Source: Citrobacter sp. Marseille-Q6884
Lineage (GTDB): Bacteria > Pseudomonadota > Gammaproteobacteria > Enterobacterales > Enterobacteriaceae
Assembly (NCBI RefSeq): GCF_945906775.1
Contig: NZ_CAMDRE010000001.1
Span: 2,542,001-2,606,000, forward strand
Direction: 5' to 3'
DNA length: 64,000 nucleotides
Part shown: positions 17,292 through 25,314 of the stretch, piece after piece
Position numbering within the stretch: the first letter of the stretch is position 1
How the letters are laid out: each line of letters starts with the position of its first letter
Notes under the pieces: generated by a model
The model's database searches: none
The model's input: only the letters and a program-made list of their open reading frames with translations
Told to the model about the DNA's origin: nothing
Made by a program: the position numbers and the translations under genes

Positions 17292-18092
17292 TTACAGACC
17301 TTTAATATTTTCCGCTTCTAACTCGTTAAAGTATTTCAGCGTCTTAACTTTCAGTTCCATTGTGGAAGGTTCATCGCAGACCACGACAGCTTTCGGATGC
17401 AGCTGCAGGCAGCTGATAGTCCACATGTGGTTAACGTTACCTTCAACGGCAGCTTGCAGCGCCTGTGCTTTCTGGTGACCCAGAACCAGGATCATCACTT
17501 CTTCAGCATCCAGCAGCGTACCCACGCCTACGGTCAGCGCGTATTTAGGCACCTGGCTTACGTCGCCATCAAAGAAACGTGAGTTAGCGACACGGGTGTC
17601 ATGAGTCAGCGTTTTGATACGAGTACGGGAAGCCAGAGAAGAGGCAGGTTCGTTGAACGCGATGTGTCCGTCGTTACCTACGCCACCCATAAACAGGTGG
17701 ATTTTACCGTAAGAACGGATTTTTTCTTCATACTGACGGCATTCTGCATCGATATCCGGCGCGTTACCATTGAGGAGATTGATGTTTTCTGCTGGAATAT
17801 CAACGTGATCAAAGAAATTGCGATGCATGAAGCTATGGTAGCTTTCCGGGTGTTCTTTTGGAAGGCCAACATATTCGTCCATATTAAACGTCACAACATG
17901 TTTAAAGCTAACCTGGCCCGCTTTGTGCATTTCGACTAATGCTTTATAGGCTGTCAGAGGCGTACCGCCGGTTGGCAGGCCAAGAACAAACGGACGATCT
18001 GCCGTTGGTTTGAATGCGTTAATACGGTTAACGATATGGCGAGCAGCCCATTTGCCGACTTGTTCAGCGGTATTCAGGGGGATCAGTCTCAT
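17292..18092 (-). CDS. nagB: Glucosamine-6-phosphate deaminase NagB
   Basis: A 266-residue allosteric deaminase/isomerase that turns glucosamine-6-P into fructose-6-P and ammonia. It shows the substrate loop LPTGGTPLTAYKAL, FNMDEYVGL with the catalytic Asp (near 72), and VGNDGHIAFNEP (Asp and His near 141-143). First gene of nagBACD; its promoter lies in the 344-bp gap shared with divergent nagE. Confidence 0.98.
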   Translation of the reverse strand: MRLIPLNTAEQVGKWAARHIVNRINAFKPTADRPFVLGLPTGGTPLTAYKALVEMHKAGQVSFKHVVTFNMDEYVGLPKEHPESYHSFMHRNFFDHVDIPAENINLLNGNAPDIDAECRQYEEKIRSYGKIHLFMGGVGNDGHIAFNEPASSLASRTRIKTLTHDTRVANSRFFDGDVSQVPKYALTVGVGTLLDAEEVMILVLGHQKAQALQAAVEGNVNHMWTISCLQLHPKAVVVCDEPSTMELKVKTLKYFNELEAENIKGL

Positions 18093-18189
18093 TCTTCACC
18101 TCAAAAGTATATGTAAGCCATTGGCGGATTGAGTCGCTGTGCAGTCTTAAGCGTAACCTGGTTTTGCATCGGTAAGGATCAATCCGTTT

Positions 18190-18215
18190 CGATTTTTTGA
18201 ATGATAAAATAAGTT
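18190..18215. promoter_or_regulatory. Candidate NagC operator on the nagB side
   Basis: An AT-rich imperfect palindrome (TTTTTGAATGATAAAATAA) near the nagB promoter. In E. coli one NagC box covers each of the nagB and nagE promoters and the two are bridged by looping; this one fits the nagB position. The match is by eye. Confidence 0.55.
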
Positions 18216-18254
18216 TTCGTACTTAGCCAGTGGAAGGGAGGGTTAATAACGATA

Positions 18255-18276
18255 TTTGGTGATTGGAATCACAAAA
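18255..18276. promoter_or_regulatory. CRP-cAMP binding site between nagB and nagE
   Basis: GGTGA-N6-TCACA sits between the two candidate NagC boxes, the arrangement known from E. coli, where CRP activates both divergent transcripts and helps the NagC loop. Confidence 0.7.
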
Positions 18277-18285
18277 AACATGCTT

Positions 18286-18306
18286 TTAATTTGCGATACG
18301 AATTAA
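18286..18306. promoter_or_regulatory. Candidate NagC operator on the nagE side
   Basis: TTAATTTGCGATACGAATTA is a nearly perfect AATT-N9-AATT palindrome with the CG-containing centre typical of the strong NagC box. About 130 bp separate it from the nagE start. Confidence 0.7.
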
Positions 18307-18436
18307 TTTTTCACACACTCTGAAAGTAGATGAATGGTTAATGTCGTTGTTCCAGAATCTGTTGTTGTTAGAAATGGTCGCACAATAAAAATATGGCTTC
18401 AAAGAAGCCTAATCGGGGTCTCGTAGGGGGAATAAA

Positions 18437-20386
18437 ATGAATATTTTAGGTTTTTTCCAGCGACTGGGTAGGGCGTTACAGCTCCCCATCGCTGTGCTGC
18501 CAGTCGCGGCACTGTTGCTGCGATTCGGCCAACCAGATCTGCTTAACGTAGCCTTTATCGCGCAAGCGGGTGGGGCCATTTTTGATAACCTCGCTCTGAT
18601 TTTTGCTATCGGTGTGGCATCCAGCTGGTCTAAAGACAGCGCAGGTGCGGCCGCCCTGGCGGGTGCAGTCGGTTATTTCATATTGACCAAAGCAATGGTG
18701 ACCATTAACCCAGCGATCAATATGGGTGTGCTGGCAGGTATCATCACCGGTCTGGTCGGCGGTGCCGTGTACAACCGTTGGTCTGGTATCAAACTGCCTG
18801 ACTTCCTGAGCTTCTTCGGCGGCAAACGCTTCGTGCCGATCGCCACTGGCTTCTTCTGCCTGGTGCTGGCTGCTATCTTCGGCTACGTGTGGCCGCCGGT
18901 GCAGAACGCCATCCATGCGGGTGGTGAGTGGATCGTAGGCGCTGGCGCGTTGGGTTCCGGTATCTTTGGTTTCATCAACCGTCTGCTGATCCCAACCGGT
19001 CTGCATCAGGTTCTGAACACCATCGCCTGGTTCCAGATTGGTGAATTCACTAACGCTGCAGGTACCGTATTCCACGGTGACATCAACCGCTTCTACGCGG
19101 GTGACGGCACTGCGGGTATGTTCATGTCTGGCTTCTTCCCGATCATGATGTTTGGTCTGCCGGGTGCAGCGCTGGCGATGTACTTCGCCGCTCCGAAAGC
19201 TCGTCGTCCGATGGTTGGCGGTATGCTGCTGTCCGTTGCGATCACGGCGTTCCTGACCGGTGTTACTGAGCCGCTGGAATTCCTGTTCATGTTCCTGGCT
19301 CCACTGCTGTACCTCCTGCACGCACTGTTAACGGGTATCAGCCTGTTCGTTGCAACACTGCTGGGTATCCATGCAGGCTTCTCCTTCTCCGCAGGTGCTA
19401 TCGACTACGTGTTGATGTACAACCTGCCGGCAGCAAGCCAGAACGTCTGGATGCTGGTGGTGATGGGTCTGGTCTTCTTCGTTATCTACTTTGTGTTGTT
19501 CAGCGCGGTTATTCGTATGTTTAACCTGAAAACGCCGGGCCGCGAAGATAAAGACGACGATATCGTGACTGAAGAAGCCAACAGCAACACTGAAGAAGGT
19601 TTGGCGCAACTGGCAACCAACTACATTGCAGCGGTTGGCGGTACTGATAACCTGAAAGCGATTGATGCCTGTATCACTCGTCTGCGTCTGACCGTTGCCG
19701 ACTCTGGTCGCGTAAACGATGCGATGTGTAAACGTTTAGGTGCATCTGGAGTCGTTAAGCTGAACAAGCAAACTATTCAGGTCATCGTGGGTGCGAAAGC
19801 CGAATCTATCGGCGACGAAATGAAGAAAGTTGTGGCTCGTGGTCCGGTTGCAGCGGCATCAACGGAAAGCGCGCCAGCAGCGGCGGCTCCGGTGTCAAAA
19901 CCGCAGGCAGTAGCAAATGCGGCGACTGTTGAAGCGCTGGTTTCTCCGATTACCGGTGACGTGGTTGCGCTGGAGCAGGTTCCTGACGAAGCGTTCGCCA
20001 GCAAAGCGGTCGGTGACGGTGTGGCGGTGAAACCAACGGATAAAATCGTTGTTTCCCCGGCAGCGGGGACTATCGTGAAAATCTTCAACACTAACCATGC
20101 GTTCTGCCTGGAAACCGTGAAAGGCGCGGAAATCGTGGTCCATATGGGCATCGATACCGTCGCGCTGGAAGGTAAAGGCTTTAAGCGTCTGGTTGAAGAA
20201 GGCGCGGAAGTTACAGCAGGCCAACCGATTCTGGAAATGGACCTGGAGTACCTGAACGCCAACGCACGTTCCATGATTAGCCCGGTAGTTTGCAGCAACA
20301 GCGATGATTTCGGTGGTCTGGTCATTAAAGCCGAAGGTCATGTGGTTGCCGGTCAAACACCACTGTATGAAATTAAAGGCAAATAA
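18437..20386 (+). CDS. nagE: N-acetylglucosamine-specific PTS permease NagE (EIICBA)
   Basis: A 649-residue fused permease that imports GlcNAc and phosphorylates it. Residues 1-370 are the membrane EIIC domain (FDNLALIFAIGVA, GVTEPLEFLFMF). EIIB follows with phospho-cysteine in IDACITRLRLTV (near 412), then an Ala/Pro linker, and EIIA with phospho-histidine in VVHMGIDTVAL (near 570). Divergent from nagBACD and induced by release of NagC. One residue longer than the E. coli protein. Confidence 0.98.
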   Translation: MNILGFFQRLGRALQLPIAVLPVAALLLRFGQPDLLNVAFIAQAGGAIFDNLALIFAIGVASSWSKDSAGAAALAGAVGYFILTKAMVTINPAINMGVLAGIITGLVGGAVYNRWSGIKLPDFLSFFGGKRFVPIATGFFCLVLAAIFGYVWPPVQNAIHAGGEWIVGAGALGSGIFGFINRLLIPTGLHQVLNTIAWFQIGEFTNAAGTVFHGDINRFYAGDGTAGMFMSGFFPIMMFGLPGAALAMYFAAPKARRPMVGGMLLSVAITAFLTGVTEPLEFLFMFLAPLLYLLHALLTGISLFVATLLGIHAGFSFSAGAIDYVLMYNLPAASQNVWMLVVMGLVFFVIYFVLFSAVIRMFNLKTPGREDKDDDIVTEEANSNTEEGLAQLATNYIAAVGGTDNLKAIDACITRLRLTVADSGRVNDAMCKRLGASGVVKLNKQTIQVIVGAKAESIGDEMKKVVARGPVAAASTESAPAAAAPVSKPQAVANAATVEALVSPITGDVVALEQVPDEAFASKAVGDGVAVKPTDKIVVSPAAGTIVKIFNTNHAFCLETVKGAEIVVHMGIDTVALEGKGFKRLVEEGAEVTAGQPILEMDLEYLNANARSMISPVVCSNSDDFGGLVIKAEGHVVAGQTPLYEIKGK

Positions 20387-20393
20387 ATGCCTG

Positions 20394-20424
20394 TAAGCGG
20401 ATAAGGCGTTAAGCGCCATCCGAC
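20394..20424. repeat. REP-like palindrome after nagE
   Basis: AAGCGGATAAGGCGTT and AAGCGCCATCCGAC arms follow the nagE stop by a few bases; this is a REP unit placed ahead of the nagE terminator. Confidence 0.65.
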
Positions 20425-20430
20425 AACATA

Positions 20431-20464
20431 AAGCGGCAGAGGGAAACCTCTGCCGCTTTTTTTT
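20431..20464 (+). terminator. Intrinsic terminator of nagE
   Basis: A 12-bp perfect stem (AAGCGGCAGAGG / CCTCTGCCGCTT) with a GAAA tetraloop is followed by a run of T. Confidence 0.93.
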
Positions 20465-20584
20465 GCAGCAATTGCCCACATAATCTCTGTCTGATACGTA
20501 TTTTGCGTAACTAAAGGTTGTCAGTCTGTCCGGCTTATAAGATCATACGCCGTTATACGTTGTTTACGCTTTGAGGAATCCACG

Positions 20585-22252
20585 ATGAGTGAGGCTGAAG
20601 CCCGCCCGAGTAACTTTATTCGTCAGATCATCGATGAAGATCTGGCCAGTGGTAAGCACACCACTATCCATACCCGTTTTCCGCCGGAGCCAAATGGCTA
20701 TCTGCACATTGGCCACGCGAAATCCATTTGTCTGAACTTTGGTATTGCGCAAGATTACCAGGGCCAGTGCAACCTGCGTTTTGATGATACGAACCCGGTA
20801 AAAGAAGATATCGAGTACGTTGAGTCGATTAAAAACGACGTTGAATGGTTAGGTTTTCACTGGACTGGTGACATTCGCTACTCTTCGGATTACTTCGACC
20901 AACTGCATGCTTATGCGGTTGAGCTCATCAACAAAGGTCTGGCATACGTCGATGAATTGTCTGCTGACGAAATCCGTGAATATCGCGGTACGCTGACTCA
21001 GCCAGGCAAAAACAGTCCGTTCCGCGATCGTAGTGTCGAAGAGAACCTTGCACTGTTCGAAAAAATGCGTGCCGGTGGCTTTGAAGAAGGTAAAGCCTGC
21101 CTGCGTGCGAAAATCGACATGGCTTCACCGTTTATCGTCATGCGCGATCCGGTGCTGTACCGCATCAAATTTGCTGAACACCATCAGACCGGTAACAAGT
21201 GGTGCATCTACCCGATGTACGACTTCACCCACTGCATCAGCGATGCGCTGGAAGGCATTACGCATTCACTGTGCACGCTGGAATTCCAGGACAACCGTCG
21301 CCTATACGATTGGGTGCTGGACAACATCACGATTCCGGTTCACCCGCGTCAGTACGAATTTTCGCGTCTGAATCTCGAATACACGGTGATGTCCAAACGT
21401 AAGCTGAATCTGCTGGTCACTGACAAGCACGTTGAAGGCTGGGATGATCCGCGTATGCCGACCATCTCGGGCCTGCGTCGTCGTGGTTACACGGCAGCCG
21501 CTATCCGTGAGTTCTGCAAACGCATCGGCGTGACCAAGCAGGACAACACCATTGAGATCGCTTCACTGGAATCCTGCATTCGTGAAGATCTGAACGAAAA
21601 CGCGCCACGTGCGATGGCGGTTATCGATCCGGTGAAACTGGTTATCGAAAATTACCCGCAGGGTGAAAGCGAACGGGTCACCATGCCTAATCACCCGAAC
21701 AAACCGGAAATGGGCAGCCGTGAAGTGCCGTTCAGCGGTGAAATCTGGATCGATCGCGCAGACTTCCGCGAAGAAGCGAACAAACAGTACAAGCGTCTGG
21801 TGATGGGCAAAGAAGTGCGCCTGCGTAATGCTTACGTGATCAAAGCTGAGCGTGTAGAGAAAGATGCAGAGGGTAATATCACCACTATTTTCTGCACCTA
21901 CGATGCCGATACGTTAAGCAAAGATCCGGCCGATGGTCGTAAAGTTAAAGGCGTTATTCACTGGGTGAGCGCGGCTCATGCGCTGCCGATTGAAATCCGT
22001 CTGTATGACCGTCTGTTCAGTGTACCCAATCCGGGTGCGGCAGACGATTTCCTGTCCGTCATCAACCCTGAATCTCTGGTGATTCGCCAGGGTTACGGTG
22101 AACCGTCACTGCAGTCTGCCGTGGCTGGCAAAGCGTTCCAGTTCGAACGTGAAGGTTACTTCTGCCTCGACAGCCGCTATGCAACGGCTGACAAGCTGGT
22201 ATTCAACCGTACCGTTGGCCTGCGTGATACGTGGGCGAAAGTGGGCGAATAA
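20585..22252 (+). CDS. glnS: Glutaminyl-tRNA synthetase GlnS
   Basis: A 555-residue class I synthetase that charges tRNA-Gln. The HIGH motif occurs in PPEPNGYLHIGHAKS (near residue 40) and the KMSKS-like loop is VMSKRKL (near 268). C-terminal beta-barrels follow and bind the anticodon. Single-gene unit with a strong terminator. Its substrates, four tRNA-Gln genes, lie 9 kb upstream in this window. Confidence 0.98.
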   Translation: MSEAEARPSNFIRQIIDEDLASGKHTTIHTRFPPEPNGYLHIGHAKSICLNFGIAQDYQGQCNLRFDDTNPVKEDIEYVESIKNDVEWLGFHWTGDIRYSSDYFDQLHAYAVELINKGLAYVDELSADEIREYRGTLTQPGKNSPFRDRSVEENLALFEKMRAGGFEEGKACLRAKIDMASPFIVMRDPVLYRIKFAEHHQTGNKWCIYPMYDFTHCISDALEGITHSLCTLEFQDNRRLYDWVLDNITIPVHPRQYEFSRLNLEYTVMSKRKLNLLVTDKHVEGWDDPRMPTISGLRRRGYTAAAIREFCKRIGVTKQDNTIEIASLESCIREDLNENAPRAMAVIDPVKLVIENYPQGESERVTMPNHPNKPEMGSREVPFSGEIWIDRADFREEANKQYKRLVMGKEVRLRNAYVIKAERVEKDAEGNITTIFCTYDADTLSKDPADGRKVKGVIHWVSAAHALPIEIRLYDRLFSVPNPGAADDFLSVINPESLVIRQGYGEPSLQSAVAGKAFQFEREGYFCLDSRYATADKLVFNRTVGLRDTWAKVGE

Positions 22253-22273
22253 GCCGCAACACAGCCTTTCTAA

Positions 22274-22298
22274 CGCCGCATTCTGCGGCGTTTTTTTT
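22274..22298 (+). terminator. Intrinsic terminator of glnS
   Basis: CGCCGCA / TGCGGCG stem followed by eight T, 20 bases past the glnS stop. Confidence 0.93.
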
Positions 22299-22299
22299 A

Positions 22300-22551
22300 T
22301 CCCGTCTTTCTCAACTGGCTCTGTTTGCAGAGCGAATTAATTGTTATTCCGTCACGTTTACCAACATGCAGATTTTAAAATAATAATCTTGCACGATGAA
22401 CGGGTTTGAAATGAAACCGATTTCATCTTTATGGAAAACAAGCCATTTTTGTAATTTTTCAACGCTTTTTTAGCACGGATTGCAAATGTAACAGAAAGCA
22501 ATGAAATATGTGCGGTTGCTCATACTCTTACATTCTCGTTACAGAAAGAGA
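22300..22551. other. AT-rich upstream region of chiP
   Basis: About 250 bp of the 434-bp glnS-chiP gap is AT-rich and holds no gene I can support. It should contain the chiP promoter. A 60-codon frame begins at 22501 and runs through the leader, but it lacks a ribosome-binding site. Confidence 0.4.
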
Positions 22552-22580
22552 TTGATAATTCGCGTCGCGAAAAATAGTCT
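22552..22580. promoter_or_regulatory. Candidate NagC operator upstream of chiP
   Basis: GATAATTCGCGTCGCGAAAA has the same layout as the box in front of nagE: AT-rich arms around a CG-rich nine-base centre. chiPQ is a known NagC target in E. coli and Salmonella. The assignment is by eye and position. Confidence 0.5.
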
Positions 22581-22667
22581 ATTCATTGTAGTCAGCGAGG
22601 TTTTTCTCAACGCTACTTTTTCATTTTTATTTTTTTCGCTGTTTTCCTTTGGTAACAGCAATTTATA

Positions 22668-22679
22668 CGTCAAAGAGGA
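22668..22679 (+). promoter_or_regulatory. ChiX sRNA pairing site covering the chiP ribosome-binding site
   Basis: CGTCAAAGAGGA just before the chiP ATG is the complement of the ChiX seed (TCCTCTTTGACG). In E. coli and Salmonella ChiX blocks chiP translation here until chitooligosaccharides induce a decoy RNA. The ribosome-binding site AGAGGA is inside the paired stretch. Confidence 0.85.
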
Positions 22680-22686
22680 TTAACAT

Positions 22687-24093
22687 ATGCGTACGTTCAG
22701 TGGCAAACGTAGTACGCTGGCGCTGGCTATCGCCGGTATCACAGCAATGTCAGGCTTAGTCGTAGTACCACAGGCGCAAGCCGAAGGCTTTATCGACGAT
22801 TCTACATTAACCGGCGGCATCTATTACTGGCAGCGTGAGCGTGACCGTAAAGATGTGACCGATCATGACAAATACAAAACCAACCTTTCTCACTCGACCT
22901 GGAACGCGAATCTCGACTTCCAGTCCGGCTATGCGGCTGATATGTTTGGTCTTGATATCGCAGCATTTACCGCGATTGAAATGAACGAAAGTAGCGAAAG
23001 CGGTCATCCAAACGAAATCGCATTCTCTTCAAAAAATAAAGGCTATGACGAAGATTACTCCGGCGATAAGAGCGGGATAAGCCTTTATAAAGCGGCGGCA
23101 AAATTTAAATATGGCCCAACCTGGGCGCGCGCCGGTTATATTCAACCTACCGGGCAGACTCTGCTGGCTCCACACTGGAGCTTTATGCCAGGTACTTATC
23201 AGGGTGCTGAAGCCGGTGCTAACTTCGACTATGGTGATGCTGGTGCGCTGAGCTTCTCCTATATGTGGGCCAACGAATATAAAGCGCCATGGCACACTGA
23301 AGTCGATAAATTCTATCAGGCAGATAAAAAGACCAGCGTGGATTACCTCCACTCCATCGGCGCGAAATATGACTTCAAAAATAACCTGTTGCTGGAAGCG
23401 GCCTTTGGTCAGTCTGAAGGTTATGTTGATCAGTACTTCGCAAAAGCCAGCTACAAATTTGATTTAGGCGGTAACCCGTTTACCACCAGCTATCAGTTCT
23501 ACGGCGCGCGTGACAAAGTTGATGACCGCACCGTCAACAATATTTATGACGGTACGGCCTGGTTGCAGGCGTTGACCTTCGGCTACAAAGTGGCGGAAGT
23601 GGTTGACCTGCGTCTGGAAGGTACCTGGGTTAAAGCAGACGGGCAACAGGGCTACTTCCTGCAGCGTATGACGCCGACGTATGCGTCTTCAAACGGTCGT
23701 CTGGACGTGTGGTGGGATAACCGTTCTGACTTCAACGCCAACGGTGAAAAAGCGGTCTTCTTCGGCGCAATGTATGACCTGAAGAACTGGAACCTGCCTG
23801 GCTGGGCAGTGGGTGCTTCTTACGTTTACGCATGGGATGCTAAGCCATCGACCTGGCAGCTCAACCCGGACGCCTATTACGACAAAAACCGTACCATCGA
23901 AGAGTCCTCTTACAGCCTGGATGCGGTCTACACCCTGCAGGACGGTCGTGCGAAGGGCACTATGTTTAAACTGCACTTCACACAGTACGACAACCATTCA
24001 GATATTCCGAGCTGGGGCGGTGGTTACGGCAACATCTTCCAGGATGAGCGTGACGTGAAGTTCATCGTTATCGCGCCGTTCACTATCTTCTAA
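22687..24093 (+). CDS. chiP: Chitoporin ChiP
   Basis: A 468-residue outer-membrane porin of the OprD-like family that admits chitosugars. Residues 1-32 form a signal peptide ending AQA-EG. The mature part is rich in amphipathic beta-strands with many aromatic residues, and ends in phenylalanine (VIAPFTIF), the usual signal for outer-membrane assembly. Same length as E. coli ChiP. Controlled by NagC and, through its leader, by ChiX; chiQ follows by 49 bp. Confidence 0.97.
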   Translation: MRTFSGKRSTLALAIAGITAMSGLVVVPQAQAEGFIDDSTLTGGIYYWQRERDRKDVTDHDKYKTNLSHSTWNANLDFQSGYAADMFGLDIAAFTAIEMNESSESGHPNEIAFSSKNKGYDEDYSGDKSGISLYKAAAKFKYGPTWARAGYIQPTGQTLLAPHWSFMPGTYQGAEAGANFDYGDAGALSFSYMWANEYKAPWHTEVDKFYQADKKTSVDYLHSIGAKYDFKNNLLLEAAFGQSEGYVDQYFAKASYKFDLGGNPFTTSYQFYGARDKVDDRTVNNIYDGTAWLQALTFGYKVAEVVDLRLEGTWVKADGQQGYFLQRMTPTYASSNGRLDVWWDNRSDFNANGEKAVFFGAMYDLKNWNLPGWAVGASYVYAWDAKPSTWQLNPDAYYDKNRTIEESSYSLDAVYTLQDGRAKGTMFKLHFTQYDNHSDIPSWGGGYGNIFQDERDVKFIVIAPFTIF

Positions 24094-24142
24094 TGCCAAT
24101 CGCGGCAGGCCGGGTGCCTGCCGCATCGTTGAGGACTGTTCA

Positions 24143-24475
24143 ATGAAAAAACTGCTACTCATCGCCGTGATGGCATCAGGTCTTGTGGCGTGTGCGCAAT
24201 CCACGGCGCCGAAAGAAGATAGCCGTCTTAAAGAAGCCTACAGTGCCTGTATTAATACCGCACAGGGTTCGCCGGAGAAAATCGAGGCCTGTCAGAGTGT
24301 GTTGAACGTGCTGAAGAAAGAAAAGCAGCACCAGCAATTTGCTAACGAAGAAAGTGTCCGCGTACTGGATTACCAGCAGTGTATTCAGGCGACGCGTACG
24401 GGCAACGATCAGGCTGTCACGGCTGACTGTGACAAAGTCTGGCAGGAAATTCGCAGCAAGAACGCGGCTCAATAA
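24143..24475 (+). CDS. chiQ: Chitosugar-induced lipoprotein ChiQ
   Basis: A 110-residue lipoprotein. The lipobox LVACA places the lipidated Cys at residue 17 after a short hydrophobic signal; the next residue is Ala, which favours outer-membrane sorting. The mature part is charged, with four further cysteines (SACINTAQ, EACQSVL, YQQCIQATR, TADCDKVW) that could form two disulfides. Co-transcribed with chiP. Its molecular role is not established. Confidence 0.93.
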   Translation: MKKLLLIAVMASGLVACAQSTAPKEDSRLKEAYSACINTAQGSPEKIEACQSVLNVLKKEKQHQQFANEESVRVLDYQQCIQATRTGNDQAVTADCDKVWQEIRSKNAAQ

Positions 24476-24495
24476 GGCTCGTCGATTGATCGCTT

Positions 24496-24528
24496 AAAAA
24501 GACTCGTGTGACAGCGGGTCTTTTTTTA
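24496..24528 (+). terminator. Intrinsic terminator of chiPQ
   Basis: AAAGACTCG pairs with CGGGTCTTT (one G-U pair), followed by seven T, about 20 bases after chiQ. Confidence 0.85.
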
Positions 24529-24534
24529 TGCGCA

Positions 24535-24560
24535 TAAAAAAAGCCAACCGGAGGGTTGGC
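24535..24560 (-). terminator. Intrinsic terminator of fur
   Basis: GCCAACC / GGTTGGC stem at 24543-24560 followed on the minus strand by a run of T; placed 20 bases past the fur stop and convergent with the chiPQ terminator. Confidence 0.9.
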
Positions 24561-24578
24561 CTTTCTGAATACATCACA

Positions 24579-25025
24579 TTATTTTGCGTCGTGCGCATGC
24601 TCATCTTCGCGGCAATCACCTTCAGCACAGTGTCCGTAAAGATAGAGGCTATGGTTGGTTAAGCGAATACCATGTTTCGCTGCGATTTCACGCTGGCGCG
24701 CTTCGATAGAATCATCACTGAATTCGACCACTTTGCCACAGTCGAGGCAGATCAGGTGATCGTGATGATGTTGCTGAGTCAGTTCGAAGACGGATTTACC
24801 ACCTTCAAAATTATGGCGGGTCACGATACCGGCATCATCAAATTGGTTCAGCACACGGTACACGGTCGCCAGACCAATTTCTTCACCCATATCGATCAGG
24901 CGTTTGTATAAGTCTTCCGCACTGACGTGATGGTTATCCGGTTCCTGAAGAACTTCCAGAATTTTTAAACGAGGAAGCGTTACTTTCAGGCCAGCCTTCT
25001 TTAATGCGGTATTGTTGTCAGTCAT
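24579..25025 (-). CDS. fur: Ferric uptake regulator Fur
   Basis: A 148-residue iron-dependent repressor. The N-terminal winged helix (residues 1-83) binds Fur boxes; the dimerisation domain carries the metal-binding HHHDHLICLDCG stretch with the structural-zinc cysteines (near 93 and 96) and CAEGDC near 133. The His/Asp-rich tail ends EHAHDAK. Its start overlaps the end of the uof leader gene, and a Fur box lies just upstream, which implies autoregulation. Confidence 0.98.
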   Translation of the reverse strand: MTDNNTALKKAGLKVTLPRLKILEVLQEPDNHHVSAEDLYKRLIDMGEEIGLATVYRVLNQFDDAGIVTRHNFEGGKSVFELTQQHHHDHLICLDCGKVVEFSDDSIEARQREIAAKHGIRLTNHSLYLYGHCAEGDCREDEHAHDAK

Positions 25026-25104
25026 GCGGAATCTGTCCTGTAGCTAAACGGTTCACTTCATTAAAAGAAGTGACAGAAATTGCACTTGAGATAATGCGTA
25101 TCAT
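25018..25104 (-). CDS. uof: Fur leader peptide Uof
   Basis: A 28-codon frame (MIRIISSAISVTSFNEVNRL, then ATGQIPHD) whose stop lies eight bases inside fur. In E. coli translation of uof is coupled to fur and is the target of the sRNA RyhB. Sequence, length and overlap all match that case. The start codon overlaps the Fur box and a TATAAT that may be a promoter -10, so transcripts starting there would lack this ATG and only longer ones (including fldA readthrough) would carry it. Confidence 0.72.
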   Translation of the reverse strand: MIRIISSAISVTSFNEVNRLATGQIPHD

Positions 25105-25108
25105 TATA
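25090..25108. promoter_or_regulatory. Fur box of the fur promoter
   Basis: GATAATGCGTATCATTATA matches the 19-bp Fur consensus (GATAATGATAATCATTATC) at most positions. It overlaps a TATAAT element read towards fur, consistent with repression by Fur-Fe(II). Confidence 0.85.
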
Positions 25109-25277
25109 GAACTGCCATGCCTAAATGAAAACTGCAAGTCTCTGGCAAATATTGTTAATCAAAACGTGGTATCGCCTACAAACACACTGTGCAATACCCC
25201 ATTGGCATCCAGCCATTGTACAGGGTCAGGCGAAAAAGTTACAAATTTGTAGCAATTATTTTGATTGGTTTTATCTA

Positions 25278-25313
25278 TTGATGCGGCGCAGATGAGTTTC
25301 TGCGCCGCATCAA
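25278..25313 (-). terminator. Long perfect hairpin at the end of fldA
   Basis: A 15-bp perfect stem (TTGATGCGGCGCAGA with TCTGCGCCGCATCAA) and six-base loop begins two bases past the fldA stop. The T content after it is modest, so it is probably a leaky terminator that leaves some fldA-fur cotranscription. Confidence 0.8.
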
Positions 25314-25314
25314 A

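Noticed and set aside
18476..19321. A 281-codon frame antisense to nagE
   Set aside because: Highly charged, Gln/His-rich translation of the reverse strand of membrane-helix codons; not a gene.
22501..22683. A 60-codon frame in the chiP leader
   Set aside because: It ends near the chiP start, which is suggestive of a leader peptide, but there is no ribosome-binding site and the candidate NagC operator lies inside it. Hydrophobic composition follows from AT-richness.
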